Part shown: one piece after another, positions 24,654-34,919 of the stretch
How the letters are laid out: the number at the start of each line of letters is the position of its first letter
Position numbering within the stretch: the first letter of the stretch is position 1
Assembly: GCA_032622095.1 (NCBI GenBank)
Contig: CP136067.1
Location: 98,880,707-98,944,706, forward strand
Length of the DNA stretch: 64,000 nucleotides
From: Siphonodentalium dalli
Lineage: Eukaryota; Mollusca; Scaphopoda; Gadilida; Siphonodentaliidae
Reading direction: 5' to 3'
The notes under the pieces: generated by a model
The model's input: only the letters and a program-made list of their open reading frames with translations
Databases searched by the model: none
What the model was told of the DNA's origin: nothing
Made by a program: the position numbers and the translations under genes

Positions 24654-26945
24654 CTGAAGATGTGAGAGTATGACAGGTTAAGTATGCGATGTCAGCTATC
24701 AGTTAATTAAACATTCAAATTGATGCGTTTTGTATGTAACCGTTATTGGAATGTGGGTGACTGAACAAGTAATACCACTGCCAAGGTAAACGAACACAAC
24801 CTGGCACATTAAAATGACAGAAACCAAGTCGCAGTTATAACCTAGCAGGTTGACCAGAAGGTCTTTAACTTAGAAAAACAGATTTTAACAAAACATAACA
24901 ACGACTGCAAACATATTTGTCATATCGGGTTGCCCACATACAAACATGTACGGATGTTCAGAATAAATGTAAGGTGTCTGCTAGGCATACAAACAACGGA
25001 TGTGTATACTATGGTTAGGGTCCAAATCACGAGCAGATACTTGGTACCTCGAGTTCTTGGCACAATATAGAGGTGGAGATCAATATCCCGGAATGGTTTA
25101 CACGAATTTGGAAAGAAATTTCAAACATACAGGCGAAATGAAGATTTAATAAATCACATGATCATAACATCTAATAAATTCTGTATTTTAAGGATAAAAT
25201 GTCAAACTTAAATATTTGAAATTTAAAGGGCACAGAATGTAAAAACAAAAAATTGCATAAAATGCTAAAATAGATTTAATTTAGGATCAATAGAAAACAG
25301 ATTTACATGAAGACGTTAGAGTATAGCATGATAAGAAAATAACGTCATCTATCAGCTACATAAGCATGTAAATTCATATGTAACTCAGTTATCTTCATTA
25401 TGGGATGTCAGACTCTCAATTATTAACCGAAAACCATACCTAGATAAACATGTATCCTGATGAATCAGCATCAAACCCAAAAAAAATTTCAAACAAAATC
25501 TAGAGTAAATATGTTGAGTGAAAATCCTACTAATAGTCTAAACTGCAAGTCAGAAAAGGATGTGACTCGTTAATCGGACCAAAAAGCATGCCGCAAAACA
25601 AAACATTTCGCGAATTATGTATCAACGCTATTTGTTACATACTATTTATTAACGGTCATCTACATATCTCTTTGTAGCAACACTACAATTAACAACGTTT
25701 ATGTGATACTGGTAGGTTTTTTTTATCGTTTCTTTTTGCACCCTCCAAACACGCATGCACAAGGTGAATATCTGGTGTGGCTCATACTTAAACTATCGTG
25801 AAACATAGATATGTGAACTACTAATACCCAAGTTTTCTACTCCAGTTTGTAATAAATTAACATTATTCTGGGTAAGAAAAGTTCCAATTGAGTGGTCTCT
25901 CTGGATCAAAATTATTGTTTCATACCCATACAAGGAACATATAGGTCTTATTACATATGGTCTCTTTTCCCGGCAACAATCACAAAAAAACGTTATTTTT
26001 ATAAACCCTCTTTCAAGACTATAACTAACTATTTAGATTTTAGGCTTTTCGGTCCAAAACAGCTTGGGATTTTGGTTGATTTAATGCAGTTTTGGACCCG
26101 TTACTCTTCTTTCATTGAGAAGATGCATTTACTTTACAATTATGGAAAAATGTAAAGTGATGATATGATTGTTTAATATATTGTTTACATACATTTTATG
26201 ATAGCCTTGACAAATATCACATATGACATGTATCACGAAAATCATTTATGGAGCCACCATAGCCCCGATCATGGATACCGTATATCAAAGCCTAGACATA
26301 TACTAAACCCATAAATAGCCCCACATAGACTGAAACAGACGACACTCCATATAGCTTACTTCCAAATAAGTGAGGCGCCATGTGGGTTACATATAAAAGT
26401 CACGAAGACAGAGTTGATTTATTTACAATATACTACGATAATCGAATGGTCTCAGGGAGAGTATTGTATTGTGTTATTTAACATCGACTCCATTTTGTAA
26501 AATGAGCAACAGTTTGGGAAATTGTGTTATATGAAACATTTTTATACTCAGCATTGATGAGTATTTCCCTCAGAAAATTCAGATACTAAGTTCAAGAAAT
26601 GGTTATTGAACTTATCTGAAGATTATCACCAATGAATGTGAATCCGTCTTCACTCTTATGATCTGTTGTGGTTTTAACTTTCGTAACAACCCTAAGATAA
26701 ATAGTATACTGCTCCAATATATACTCTTATGACTGATAGCCTGTCTAGAACTTGTTAATGCCTGTTTGCGTGCTTTAGTTAGTGTGCAGGTGCGATCGCG
26801 CGAATGAGTGTTTGTTTGAATGTATGCATGTGTCCGATGAACGTTCTATATTTTATCCAATATTTATAAGAATTACCAATTATTTCTGAACGTAAATCAT
26901 CTGACATTATTTCATTAATAAAACCTTTTAAAAATATTCACTCAC
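24654..26945. other. intron, nothing recognised
   Basis: AT-rich intron between exons 12 and 11. The frame at 25892-26155 has no recognisable motif. Around 26270-26400 is a weak copy of the CCCCACA repeat. Confidence 0.5.
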
Positions 26946-26997
26946 CGTCTGCCGAGGGTGCAATCGGGTCGTATGTGCATTGTCCATTAATACACCA
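26946..26997 (-). CDS. exon 11: WCINGQC segment of cysteine-rich region
   Basis: This short exon encodes WCINGQCTYDPIAPSAD and ends in phase 1 at gtgagt. W-C-[IV]-x-G-x-C is the classic closing motif of the ADAMTS cysteine-rich/ADAM-CR-2 module and follows directly on CGNKE of exon 10. Confidence 0.8.
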
Positions 26998-28113
26998 CTG
27001 AAAAGAATAAGTGTTTGTGACATTATATAAACGGTTATATATACATTGCGCATACACTAGGTAATATATAATATATTTTTATATTGAACATTGAATGATA
27101 TCTACTCGTATATAAGCACATACCTGAGATAAGGTTTTCATCTCCAGAACTTCTGTTATTACGTTTTAGAATTATAGCTGTGTTATAGTTCATCGTATAT
27201 TCGATATGTTTACTGGTAGATTATCCACTGAATTCAGGATGGTCTGACCATGCAAACTATGAGTATTTTAGTAAATTAAGTTACATCGATACCTCTATAT
27301 TCATGGTTTCCAACAATCAAAAGTCATACGCCCGAGTGATCAGCAGTTATTTACGACTGTTAGTCTTTCCCCCCATCGTCAATTCATGTAGACCTAAACA
27401 TACTAAACCCCAATGTATAATATATTCTCGTCATACATGTAAGATTTCAGAACGTGTCCTCGTGCACTGTTCATATTCATGTATAACTGAGCATACTAAA
27501 TCCCATTAATTAAGTTGATCTAATGACCATTTTAGAGGTGAATATTGACTTTAGCCTTGAAACTTGTTCTTTTTCTATTTTACCCAACAATTGGCCATTG
27601 GCCAATTCGGAGATTGATAGCGTGAAACAATATTTTACGTTTAAACGTTAAAGACCCACTTAATTTTCAAATCCCCAGTTCAAATTATATAGAATAAAAG
27701 CCATGTTATTTACCATTTGAAAGAGGAAGCTACAACACATTGTATTATCAATTTATCCGGTGTAATGAAATGTGAAAAGGTTGCCTTTGTTGAGGTACAG
27801 ACGTGTTTTCTGTGTTAAGTTTCATCTAGACTGTACTGCAAATTCTAATATTTACAATGGGAGGGAAATAACTCTATAGTTTGAATTATATTGCATTCTG
27901 GGAGCGTAACGGTGGTAATGTTTCTATAATTCAGCTATTTTCTATATGGACACCTTCTGAGCCACAGACGTTTCAAATGGTGATGAATAGTATTTAAATC
28001 ATATATTATGTGATAGATTGTTATTAAAACCATATATCAAGGGACTATAAAAAATAATCAGTGACTCGAAAATTAAAATGGCCATTAAATCAAATAAATG
28101 ACTGATAACTTAC

Positions 28114-28233
28114 CTCTTTATTCCCGCATGTTGTCCTGCTTGCTGCTTCAAACTGTGTACAAGTCATTGCAGTGGCCGGATCCCTACAGAACATATGTGT
28201 GCAAACGGTCGACGTTATAGTTGTCGTCACGCC
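28114..28233 (-). CDS. exon 10: cysteine-rich region, second part
   Basis: A 40-codon exon in phase 0 with acceptor tttcttacag and donor gtaagtt. It reads STVCTHMFCRDPATAMTC, then FEAASRTTCGNKE. This fits the family pattern 'C..lfC.dp......C......dGt.Cg..k', which continues with 'WCi.GqC' in the next exon. Confidence 0.8.
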
Positions 28234-28330
28234 CTGTAAGAAATAAACTATCATATATATTCTGTACTGTCTCCTTTGGGAAAGATTATGAACACAATAT
28301 ATACAACACTATATACAAATACTGTGAACA

Positions 28331-28591
28331 TTAACACTTCCATGACTGGAGCTTCCTCAAATTTTGCGAAAACCCTGCACCAATGCATTATGTTATAAAT
28401 GCGAGTCTACTATAGGGAGCATCGAATATATAGGAGAATGATTTGCCCTAACACCATTACCTTGACCTTGTATGTCGGTGCATTCTCGTATATATGCGAG
28501 GCACCATATGGGAGACTCGCATATATACGAGAATGCATTGACACAGGATATTTAATGCTGCACAGCGCAGCTCCTGTCATGAAAAGGTTAA
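28331..28591. mobile_element. TTAA-flanked MITE with diverged hairpins
   Basis: Its ends TTAACACTTCCATGACTGG and the complement near 28590 differ from those of the neighbouring element. It carries a diverged palindrome at about 28374-28440 and a better one at 28472-28540 (GCATTCTCGTATATATGCGA). Confidence 0.65.
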
Positions 28592-28707
28592 AACACAAGA
28601 GATGATTAACACGAGCATATAAGTGCCAAAAAGCGGTGGTACTTTGTTTAGAGGATTCATCACCGGTTACTTTGGAACTGATGATATCGGTGGTTGTTTT
28701 GACTGTT

Positions 28708-29106
28708 TTAACCCTTTACCCAACAGAACGGCCCTGTGCCAATGCATTCTCTTATATATGCGAGTCGACCATAGGTCGCCTCGCATATATAAGAGAATGC
28801 ATTGGCTTAACACATTAAAAATTATAAAATTGTTAAAGAATGTAAGAAAAAATGGTAAAAAGTGTTAAAAAAAGATTTTTTTAGGCCAATGCATTCTCTT
28901 ATATATGCGAGGCGACCTATGGTCGACTCGCATATATAAGAGAATGCATTGGCACAGGGCATAACTGTAACTATCACAATGTGGTCAAGGAGCCGGTTCC
29001 AATGATATCCATATTTGTATGGTTCTATTGAGACAGACCGAAGATATTATAGGCTGTTGAAGCTTTATTTGGCCGGTTTTGGCCGGTTTGTTGGGTAAAG
29101 GGTTAA
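28708..29106. mobile_element. piggyBac-like MITE, second full copy
   Basis: Same ends as the 14.9 kb copy (TTAACCCTTTACCCAACA and inverse), with palindromes at 28738-28806 and 28885-28953. It sits in the intron between exons 9 and 10. Confidence 0.8.
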
Positions 29107-29336
29107 GACGCTTATACACCTTTCTTAAGACTACGATAACATTGGCCTACATTATCGTTTTCATTCCCATTACAACACACACATAGTTACTGACTAACTT
29201 TCTAAATTAAACCCTTTGGTTATAAATATTATTCGGCCGTTTGCATATGCTCAAAATTAGTTTCTAAATTATCCAGACACAACATCAGGTTATGGTCCTT
29301 TAATTTAATTATTCATTGTGGTAAATTAGTACTTAC

Positions 29337-29478
29337 CCTGCAGTAATATGAACCGGACCCCATGAGCATCACGCACAAGTCATCCGGGGTGTACACCTGG
29401 CCCAGTTTAACTCCATTAACATCTGGTAAGGAGGTGTCTACTTCCCGTCTGGTAAGGCAATAACGAAACTCTGTTGAT
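29337..29478 (-). CDS. exon 9: cysteine-rich region, first part
   Basis: In frame with exon 8, this exon reads FRYCLTRREVDTSLPDVNG, then GQVYTPDDLCVMLMGSGSYYC. The spacing of cysteines and the 'G..Y..D.qC....G..S..C' pattern match the ADAM/ADAMTS cysteine-rich domain that follows the protease and shapes substrate choice. Acceptor cttgacag, donor gtaagta, phase 0 out. The first part of this exon is repeated in the adjacent intron between 29.49 and 29.95 kb. Confidence 0.8.
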
Positions 29479-29489
29479 CTGTCAAGAAA

Positions 29490-29955
29490 TATTTACACTA
29501 TTAACATCTGGTAACGAAGTATCTATGCATTGACACAGGGTTTTCTAAACATTTCAGGAAGCTCCATTCGTGGAAGGGTTGAAACAAATATAGAAGTGGT
29601 ATGCCAGTCTAACATTGGATGTATGGTTGCATAGACTGGTAGATTTCTAAGTTTGTAGATTAATTAGTTTTTATTGTAAACTTTTTTGTAGATTTCGCAC
29701 CCGAAAATTGAAGCGGTTGGCTCGTCAAGCTTATTATATACTTCCTGTCTGGCAAGAACATAATGATACTGTGTCGATCAGCCAAGAAATATTAACACCA
29801 TTATCATCTGGTAACGAGATATCTACTTCCCGTCTGGTAAGGCAATAACGATACTGTGTCAGATATTAACACTATTATAATCTAGTAACGAAGTGTCTAC
29901 TTCCCGTCTGGTAAGGCAAAAACGAAAATATGTCGATCTGTAACGAAATTGTAAT
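29490..29955. repeat. exon 9-derived tandem copies in intron
   Basis: Segments such as CTACTTCCCGTCTGGTAAGG and CATCTGGTAACGAAGT repeat the first half of exon 9 (29400-29478) and its acceptor region. About four copies are spaced roughly 85 bases apart, split by inverted-repeat arms. Confidence 0.8.
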
Positions 29956-30155
29956 TCTAAATATAATAAGCTTGACGAGACAACCGCTTCAACTGTCGGG
30001 TACGAAATAAAACAAAATCTACAAAAGTTTGCAATACAAACTAATTAATCTACGAACTTAGAATAGGCTTCTCCGATCTACCAGTCTATGTAAGCATACG
30101 TCCAGTGTTAGACTGGCCTACCACTTCTATATTTTATTCAACCGTTCCATGACTG
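29560..30155. mobile_element. inverted-repeat pair enclosing exon-derived copies
   Basis: The arms at about 29560-29745 and 29968-30155 are reverse complements sharing ATATAGAAGTGGTA, CTACAAAAGTTTGC-like and AAGCTTGACGAG-like stretches. The roughly 220-base interior consists of exon 9-like sequence. Confidence 0.7.
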
Positions 30156-30387
30156 AAGCACTTCGCGCACTTGTCATTGCTATTATCCGTTTTCTAACGC
30201 TACTCTGTGTGCGATGTGAGAATTATGGTCAGCGAACTATCGACCAGCCTATACGGAATACTGTTGTGAACTGTTGTGCACGCTCGTGAAATGCTAGAAG
30301 TTGTCTTGTTTTGTAAGCACTGAAGGCATTTCGGTACATGGTGATTATAGAGTCATAATACTTGAGCCGGCCAATCGAGGAACTTAC

Positions 30388-30552
30388 GATAACAGCTCAT
30401 CAATCTTCCTGATGAAACTATTCACGGAACAGAGGGAGAAGAACCAGGGATTGTAAAGGTTCGCTTCGGTCTTCGTCGCTGGACCCGCCGCCATGATGTA
30501 TCGGTCCGCCCCGGAGCACGTGTTACCTTCCCCGTCATGCATGCCGCTCAGA
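30388..30552 (-). CDS. exon 8: third zinc ligand and Met-turn
   Basis: The exon starts with LSGMHDGEGNTCSGADRYIM. Together with exon 7 this gives HELGHSLSGMHDG, so all three histidines and the catalytic glutamate are present, followed by the aspartate typical of reprolysins. The Met-turn is IMAAG. The exon finishes the catalytic domain with WFFSLCSVNSFIRKIDELLS, which matches the usual 'W..CS...l..fl' helix. Gly at position 8 of HExxHxxGxxHD is replaced by Ser. Length is 165 bases, phase 2 at both ends, tttgcag acceptor and gtaagtt donor. A diverged partial copy lies just upstream at 30.6-30.76 kb. Confidence 0.85.
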
Positions 30553-30569
30553 CTGCAAAGAATGGAAAA

Positions 30570-30760
30570 AGGGACATGAACCAAACATAACAAATACGAC
30601 GATAACGAGTGTAATTAAGAGGTACACGAACCAAACATATAAGACATACGACGAGATCGAGTGTAGTTATGAAGGACGACTAGGATGATGACGACGGCTA
30701 CATGGTGTATCGGACGGTCCACCCGGAACACCAGTTAACTTCTCCTCCATGTGGGGCAAA
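30570..30760. repeat. partial duplicate of exon 8 start and its intron
   Basis: 30690-30760 resembles exon 8 around 30480-30550 (ATGGTGTATCGGACGG versus ATGATGTATCGGTCC). 30605-30650 duplicates the intron next to the acceptor (ACGAACCAAACATA). The copies are diverged, without an intact acceptor. Confidence 0.65.
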
Positions 30761-31202
30761 AACGGGTTGGAAAATCAAACACTGATAGCAATGTTTTAAG
30801 AATTACTACGGAAGGGAAAGAGTCAAGACACTGGCTTCGCCCTATTTGCTGTGAACGATCCATGTACCAGTTGACGTTAAACTTTGTTCAAGTTATCACA
30901 ATTACAGCCTTTTTATTTCTAAAATATATATAAAGCGCCATGACTGGGAAAAACTTTTGGATTTGCCCCTCGATTTTCTGTGCGAATCTGTCGCGCAAAT
31001 AGATATAAACTCCTGCACCAATATTATAATACATTGTTACTGCTAGGGGTTGGTGGAGAAATGGTAACCCTGTAGTCGGTGGGGGAAATCTGTCCATCAA
31101 CAAACTGAATATATATTTAGTACAAGATAAATCACTCAAGTTGTGAATGTCTACAGTAGATACATTAAGGAATCGTAATTGTGTTTTATTTTTTAGCAAT
31201 TG

Positions 31203-31267
31203 GAATGGTTAATTAATGTAAGGGTGTGGTGTAATTGGAATGGTTAATTAATGTAAGGGTGTGGTGT
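31203..31267. repeat. 32-bp direct duplication
   Basis: Two identical neighbours of GGAATGGTTAATTAATGTAA plus GGGTGTGGTGTA. Confidence 0.9.
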
Positions 31268-31989
31268 AAAATTTCAAACACTTGTTGTATGAGGCATGGC
31301 ATTTACAACTGTTGAGAATGTATCCTGGAGTGCTTATTTCTGTGAACATCGACAGGTAATGACGGTGATGACGACGACGGTGATGACGATGATGCTGGCG
31401 GACACGTTGTAATATATATTGTTTTGATGATATTGAATTAGACCACGGACCGAAAGAGCTGCATATTGTTTCAATAGTTTTCATGATTGTGTGTCCACAA
31501 ACACACGTAAGCACATGTGAAATGAACGGCACGCCAACACACAACACTGTTTGTTCGAATATTCAGGTGTGATTTGATCCAGGGGTAAGGCAAACGTGAA
31601 TATACATACGCCGACGTAAACATGAGCTCTATATCTCATCACAAAATAATAACAGTGTTATATAGCGATTAACAAATTACTTGCTCTAACACACTTTTAT
31701 ACATTACAATATCATCACAGTCATTGTGTACAAGCCAATTAATGAACGGGCTGAATCAAACGGGTGTGCTGCTCTAGTTTGATTACAACATGATCTGATA
31801 CTCAAAATTATTACCAGGTGACTGATACTCCTGTAACGCATAAGTGGTACGAAGCCGAAACATGTATGAGCGACCTTGCTCAAGGGTCACAACTTCGCGC
31901 GGGATTTGAAATAGTGAACAATTGCACGCAGCTCAAAGCGCTCAAGCGACTGCTGTGTGATGACTCACAATGCCGTGTGTAAGTGGTCA

Positions 31990-32815
31990 GAGAACTCCGA
32001 TTCAACAACGATAAAATTCACGTGATCCATTTTGGGCATAACAATCCACAAATAAACTGCCACATTATTGATACAAGCACACATGAAGAAACTCCCATCT
32101 TAATTAGTCACTAGGAGAGAGATCTAGGGGTCATAATTGATGGCAAACTCAAATTCGACGAACACATACATCAAATTTGCAACAAAGCAAGTAAAATCAT
32201 TGGAATGATTTACAGAACCTTCTCCCACTTAGATCCGGGCACATTTAGACAATTATATGTGAGCATGGTACCTCCTGTGCTAGAGTATGGCAATTCCGCA
32301 TGGCATCCTCGACATAAATACCGGAGTATAATTCTCGAAAGGGTTCAAAGGAAAAGAGCTAAACTGGTACCGCAGCTGAAGCAACTTAGTTTTAGAGAAC
32401 GCATGATCGAACTAAACATAATGTCCCTGAAGTATAGACGTTTCCGGGGATACTTAAATGACCACTACAACGCTGATACTCATGAACAATTCCAGAAAAG
32501 TTTGTCCGATAAAACTAGAGGTCACCAATGGAAGTTAAAGGACTATGGGAAATACTTCTTCACACAGAGGATAATAGAAGACTTGAACGCGTTACCAAAC
32601 CACATAGTAGCAAAACCATCTCTGAAGGAATTTAAAATGTTAATAGATTCAGATTTCCACAACAGGCGATATCATATGACGATGCCAATGACAGCTCTAC
32701 CAGCATAACAACATAATTTCAATCCATTATGATCGTGACATTTTTACCAATATATTTTCATTAGTACTGGAACAAAAATTCGAAAGACTTGTTCCATGAT
32801 TATGATGATGATATT
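31990..32815 (+). mobile_element. 5'-truncated LINE, RT C-terminal part
   Basis: A nearly open frame (32205-32708, extendable upstream with one stop) reads RDLGVIIDGKLKFDEHI, then YVSMVPPVLEYGNSAWHP and TQRIIEDLNALPNHIV, the thumb and C-terminal part of a LINE reverse transcriptase. A GAT-rich tail near 32800 marks the 3' end. It lies within the metalloprotease intron on the opposite strand. Confidence 0.8.
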
Positions 32816-32879
32816 GAATAGATCTGAGACGTGCTGCGAACTCATATTGATGTGTGTACAGTCCGACACGCTAACCACT

Positions 32880-33338
32880 GGACCACGAAGCTCCATCAAA
32901 AATGACTTGTGCCCGTGCGAAGCCGTCTTTATGCCTTGGAACCCCCACCCCCTTGATAATAAGTTCTATTTGAATCACAGTATAACTGGCATGTGTCAGA
33001 GTTCGTGCGATGCCGTCTTTATGCTTTGGAACCCTCACCTGTTAATGAGTTATATCTGACCACGCGTATAGCTGATCTGTGTCCCCAAGTTCGTGTGATG
33101 CCATCTTTATACTTTGGAACCCTCCCTGTTAATGAGCACTATCTCATCACATGTATAACTGACCTGTGTCCGAGTTCGCGCGATGCCGTCTTTATGCTTT
33201 GGAACCCTCCCTGATAATGAGTTATATCTGACCACATGTATAACTGTCCTGTGTCCAAATTCGTGCGATGCCGTCTTTATTCTTTGCACCCCACCCCCTC
33301 TCGTGTTAATTAGCTCTATCTGAGCACACATATAACTT
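32880..33338. repeat. exon 7-derived array carrying the HELGH coding stretch
   Basis: Five diverged copies, about 85-90 bases apart, include GCGATGCCGTCTTTATGCTT. On the minus strand these read like KTASHE[LF]GHR, the zinc helix, followed by remnants of the splice donor. They lie in the intron just downstream of real exon 7. Confidence 0.85.
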
Positions 33339-33340
33339 AC

Positions 33341-33452
33341 CTGTGCCCGAGTTCGTGCGCTGCCGTCTTTATGCTTTGGAACCCTCCTTGCTCTTCTACC
33401 AGTGAGACACTGTTTCCGTCACCTCTACATAACGTATCCAAGTACGCCAGAC
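33341..33452 (-). CDS. exon 7: zinc-binding helix (HELGHS)
   Basis: The core reads GLAYLDTLCRGDGNSVSLVE, then QGGFQSIKTAAHELGHS, with the first three zinc-site residues H, E and H. It ends in phase 2 at gtaagtt, completing Ser with exon 8. Upstream, the acceptor aacag at 33453-33454 gives phase 1, whereas exon 6 ends in phase 2. If the CCC run at 33461-33463 were CC, as in other array copies, the frame would extend to an acceptor at about 33510, adding GYDTM...LTSG and joining exon 6 cleanly. So there is a one-base indel, an assembly error or an unseen microexon. Both edges of this exon are repeated in the flanking introns. Confidence 0.75.
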
Positions 33453-33860
33453 CTGTTAAACCCAGAGGTTAAATGTAAGTGCATGGTATCGTATCCAAGT
33501 ACGCCAGACCTGTTAAAATCCGATGTTATATTTGGGAGCATGGTATCGTATCCAAATAGGACAGACCTGTTAAAATCAGACGTCAAATGTGAGTACATGA
33601 TAGCGTATCCAAATACGTCAGCCCCGCTAAACCAGAGGTTAAATGTAAGTGCATGGTATCGTATCCAAGTAGGACAGCCCTGTTAAAATCCGATGTTATA
33701 TTTGGGAGCATGGTATCCGATCCAAATAGGGCAGACCTGTTAAAATCAGACGTTAAATTTGAGTGCATGATAGCGTATCCAAATACGTCAGCCCCGCTAA
33801 ACCAGAGGTAAATTGTGAGTGCATGGTATCGTATCCAAGTTAAAATCAGAGGTTAAAGGA
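33425..33860. repeat. 57-bp array derived from the 5' side of exon 7
   Basis: About eight units of 57-58 bases (19 codons) contain CGTATCCAAGTACGCCAGAC and CTGTTAAA. On the minus strand 33583-33768 stays open with repeats of NLTSDFNRSALFGSDTM and ends GLAGLTYLDTLS, echoing TGLAYLDTLC of the exon. A higher-order period of about 171 bases is visible. Confidence 0.85.
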
Positions 33861-34159
33861 TCATTAAATCGTGTTCAACGTTTATGACTTCAATTTGTTT
33901 GCGATATATACTGATCCCACACAGGTATGGTTCATGACTATCGTTTTTCTTTCCCCAATACTGCTATAGTTAAGCCATCATATCCCGACCATCGGATCAG
34001 ATCAGCAACATCTCGGCGGCGGTTAGAGTGCTATATTATGTGCCTCCTGCTTATTCTTCCCGAACTTCCCTCCAAATCAATAATAGGTCACTCCAATATT
34101 TGCTCTTCCCCGATTCGCAGGGCTTTAACTATTATGGTTGACGTGGCCACGTTAACATA

Positions 34160-34375
34160 TGGTTAATGCTAACCAGATGACGCAGTATTGACGACCCCAT
34201 TATATACTGTGTACGTTAACATAGTGCTAATATAGATAGTTATACTAACCAGATGACGCAATATTGACGACCCCATTACATACTGTATACGTTAACATAG
34301 GGATAATATAAATTGTTATACTAACCGGATGACGCATCATTGACGACTCCATTATATACTGTATACAAGTCATAT
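34160..34375. repeat. tandem repeat, about 90-bp unit, about three copies
   Basis: Units carry AACCAGATGACGCAATATTG, then ACGACCCCATTATATACTGT and ACGTTAACATA. The block at 33900-34160 is unassigned. Confidence 0.75.
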
Positions 34376-34707
34376 CTGAAAAACATACATAAGGAATGTT
34401 AAATGGACTCAATGTATTCCAACTGTTACATGTGAACTAACATAAACGTGAAGAAGGTGAGAACATATATCGATTGTGTTATTATTTCCACTGTCAATAA
34501 TTCTCAAATAAAGAGATAATATGTGATGAAACCAGTATCATTTAAACATCAACTGTTTGAGTATATTGTTGTTTATTATTATATGTGAAGAGCACTCAAA
34601 TATTCAAATAAGAGGATTAAATAATGGATGCCAATATTAGAAAAGCCGAAACACTAAACATTATTCTTAAAAACAAATACATTCTAATTATAGGATATTC
34701 CTCGAGC

Positions 34708-34782
34708 TGTCGGGTATTCGGAAACAATAAGTCAACGAGACGAAGCCGATTTGTTTATTTGGCCGAATACCCGACAGAGATG
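34708..34782. repeat. hairpin, 16-bp arms
   Basis: CTGTCGGGTATTCGG and CCGAATACCCGACAG face each other across about 45 bases. Confidence 0.8.
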
Positions 34783-34919
34783 GGAATATCTGTCTTAAAA
34801 CATACCTTCTCAAATATACATGTCTTACAGATGTAATTTTACTCAATTGCTGACCATAACACTGGAACGGCCATGGCGACTAATGTTGCATTTGGGACAT
34901 GAGCACGGGCGGTGTTTTT

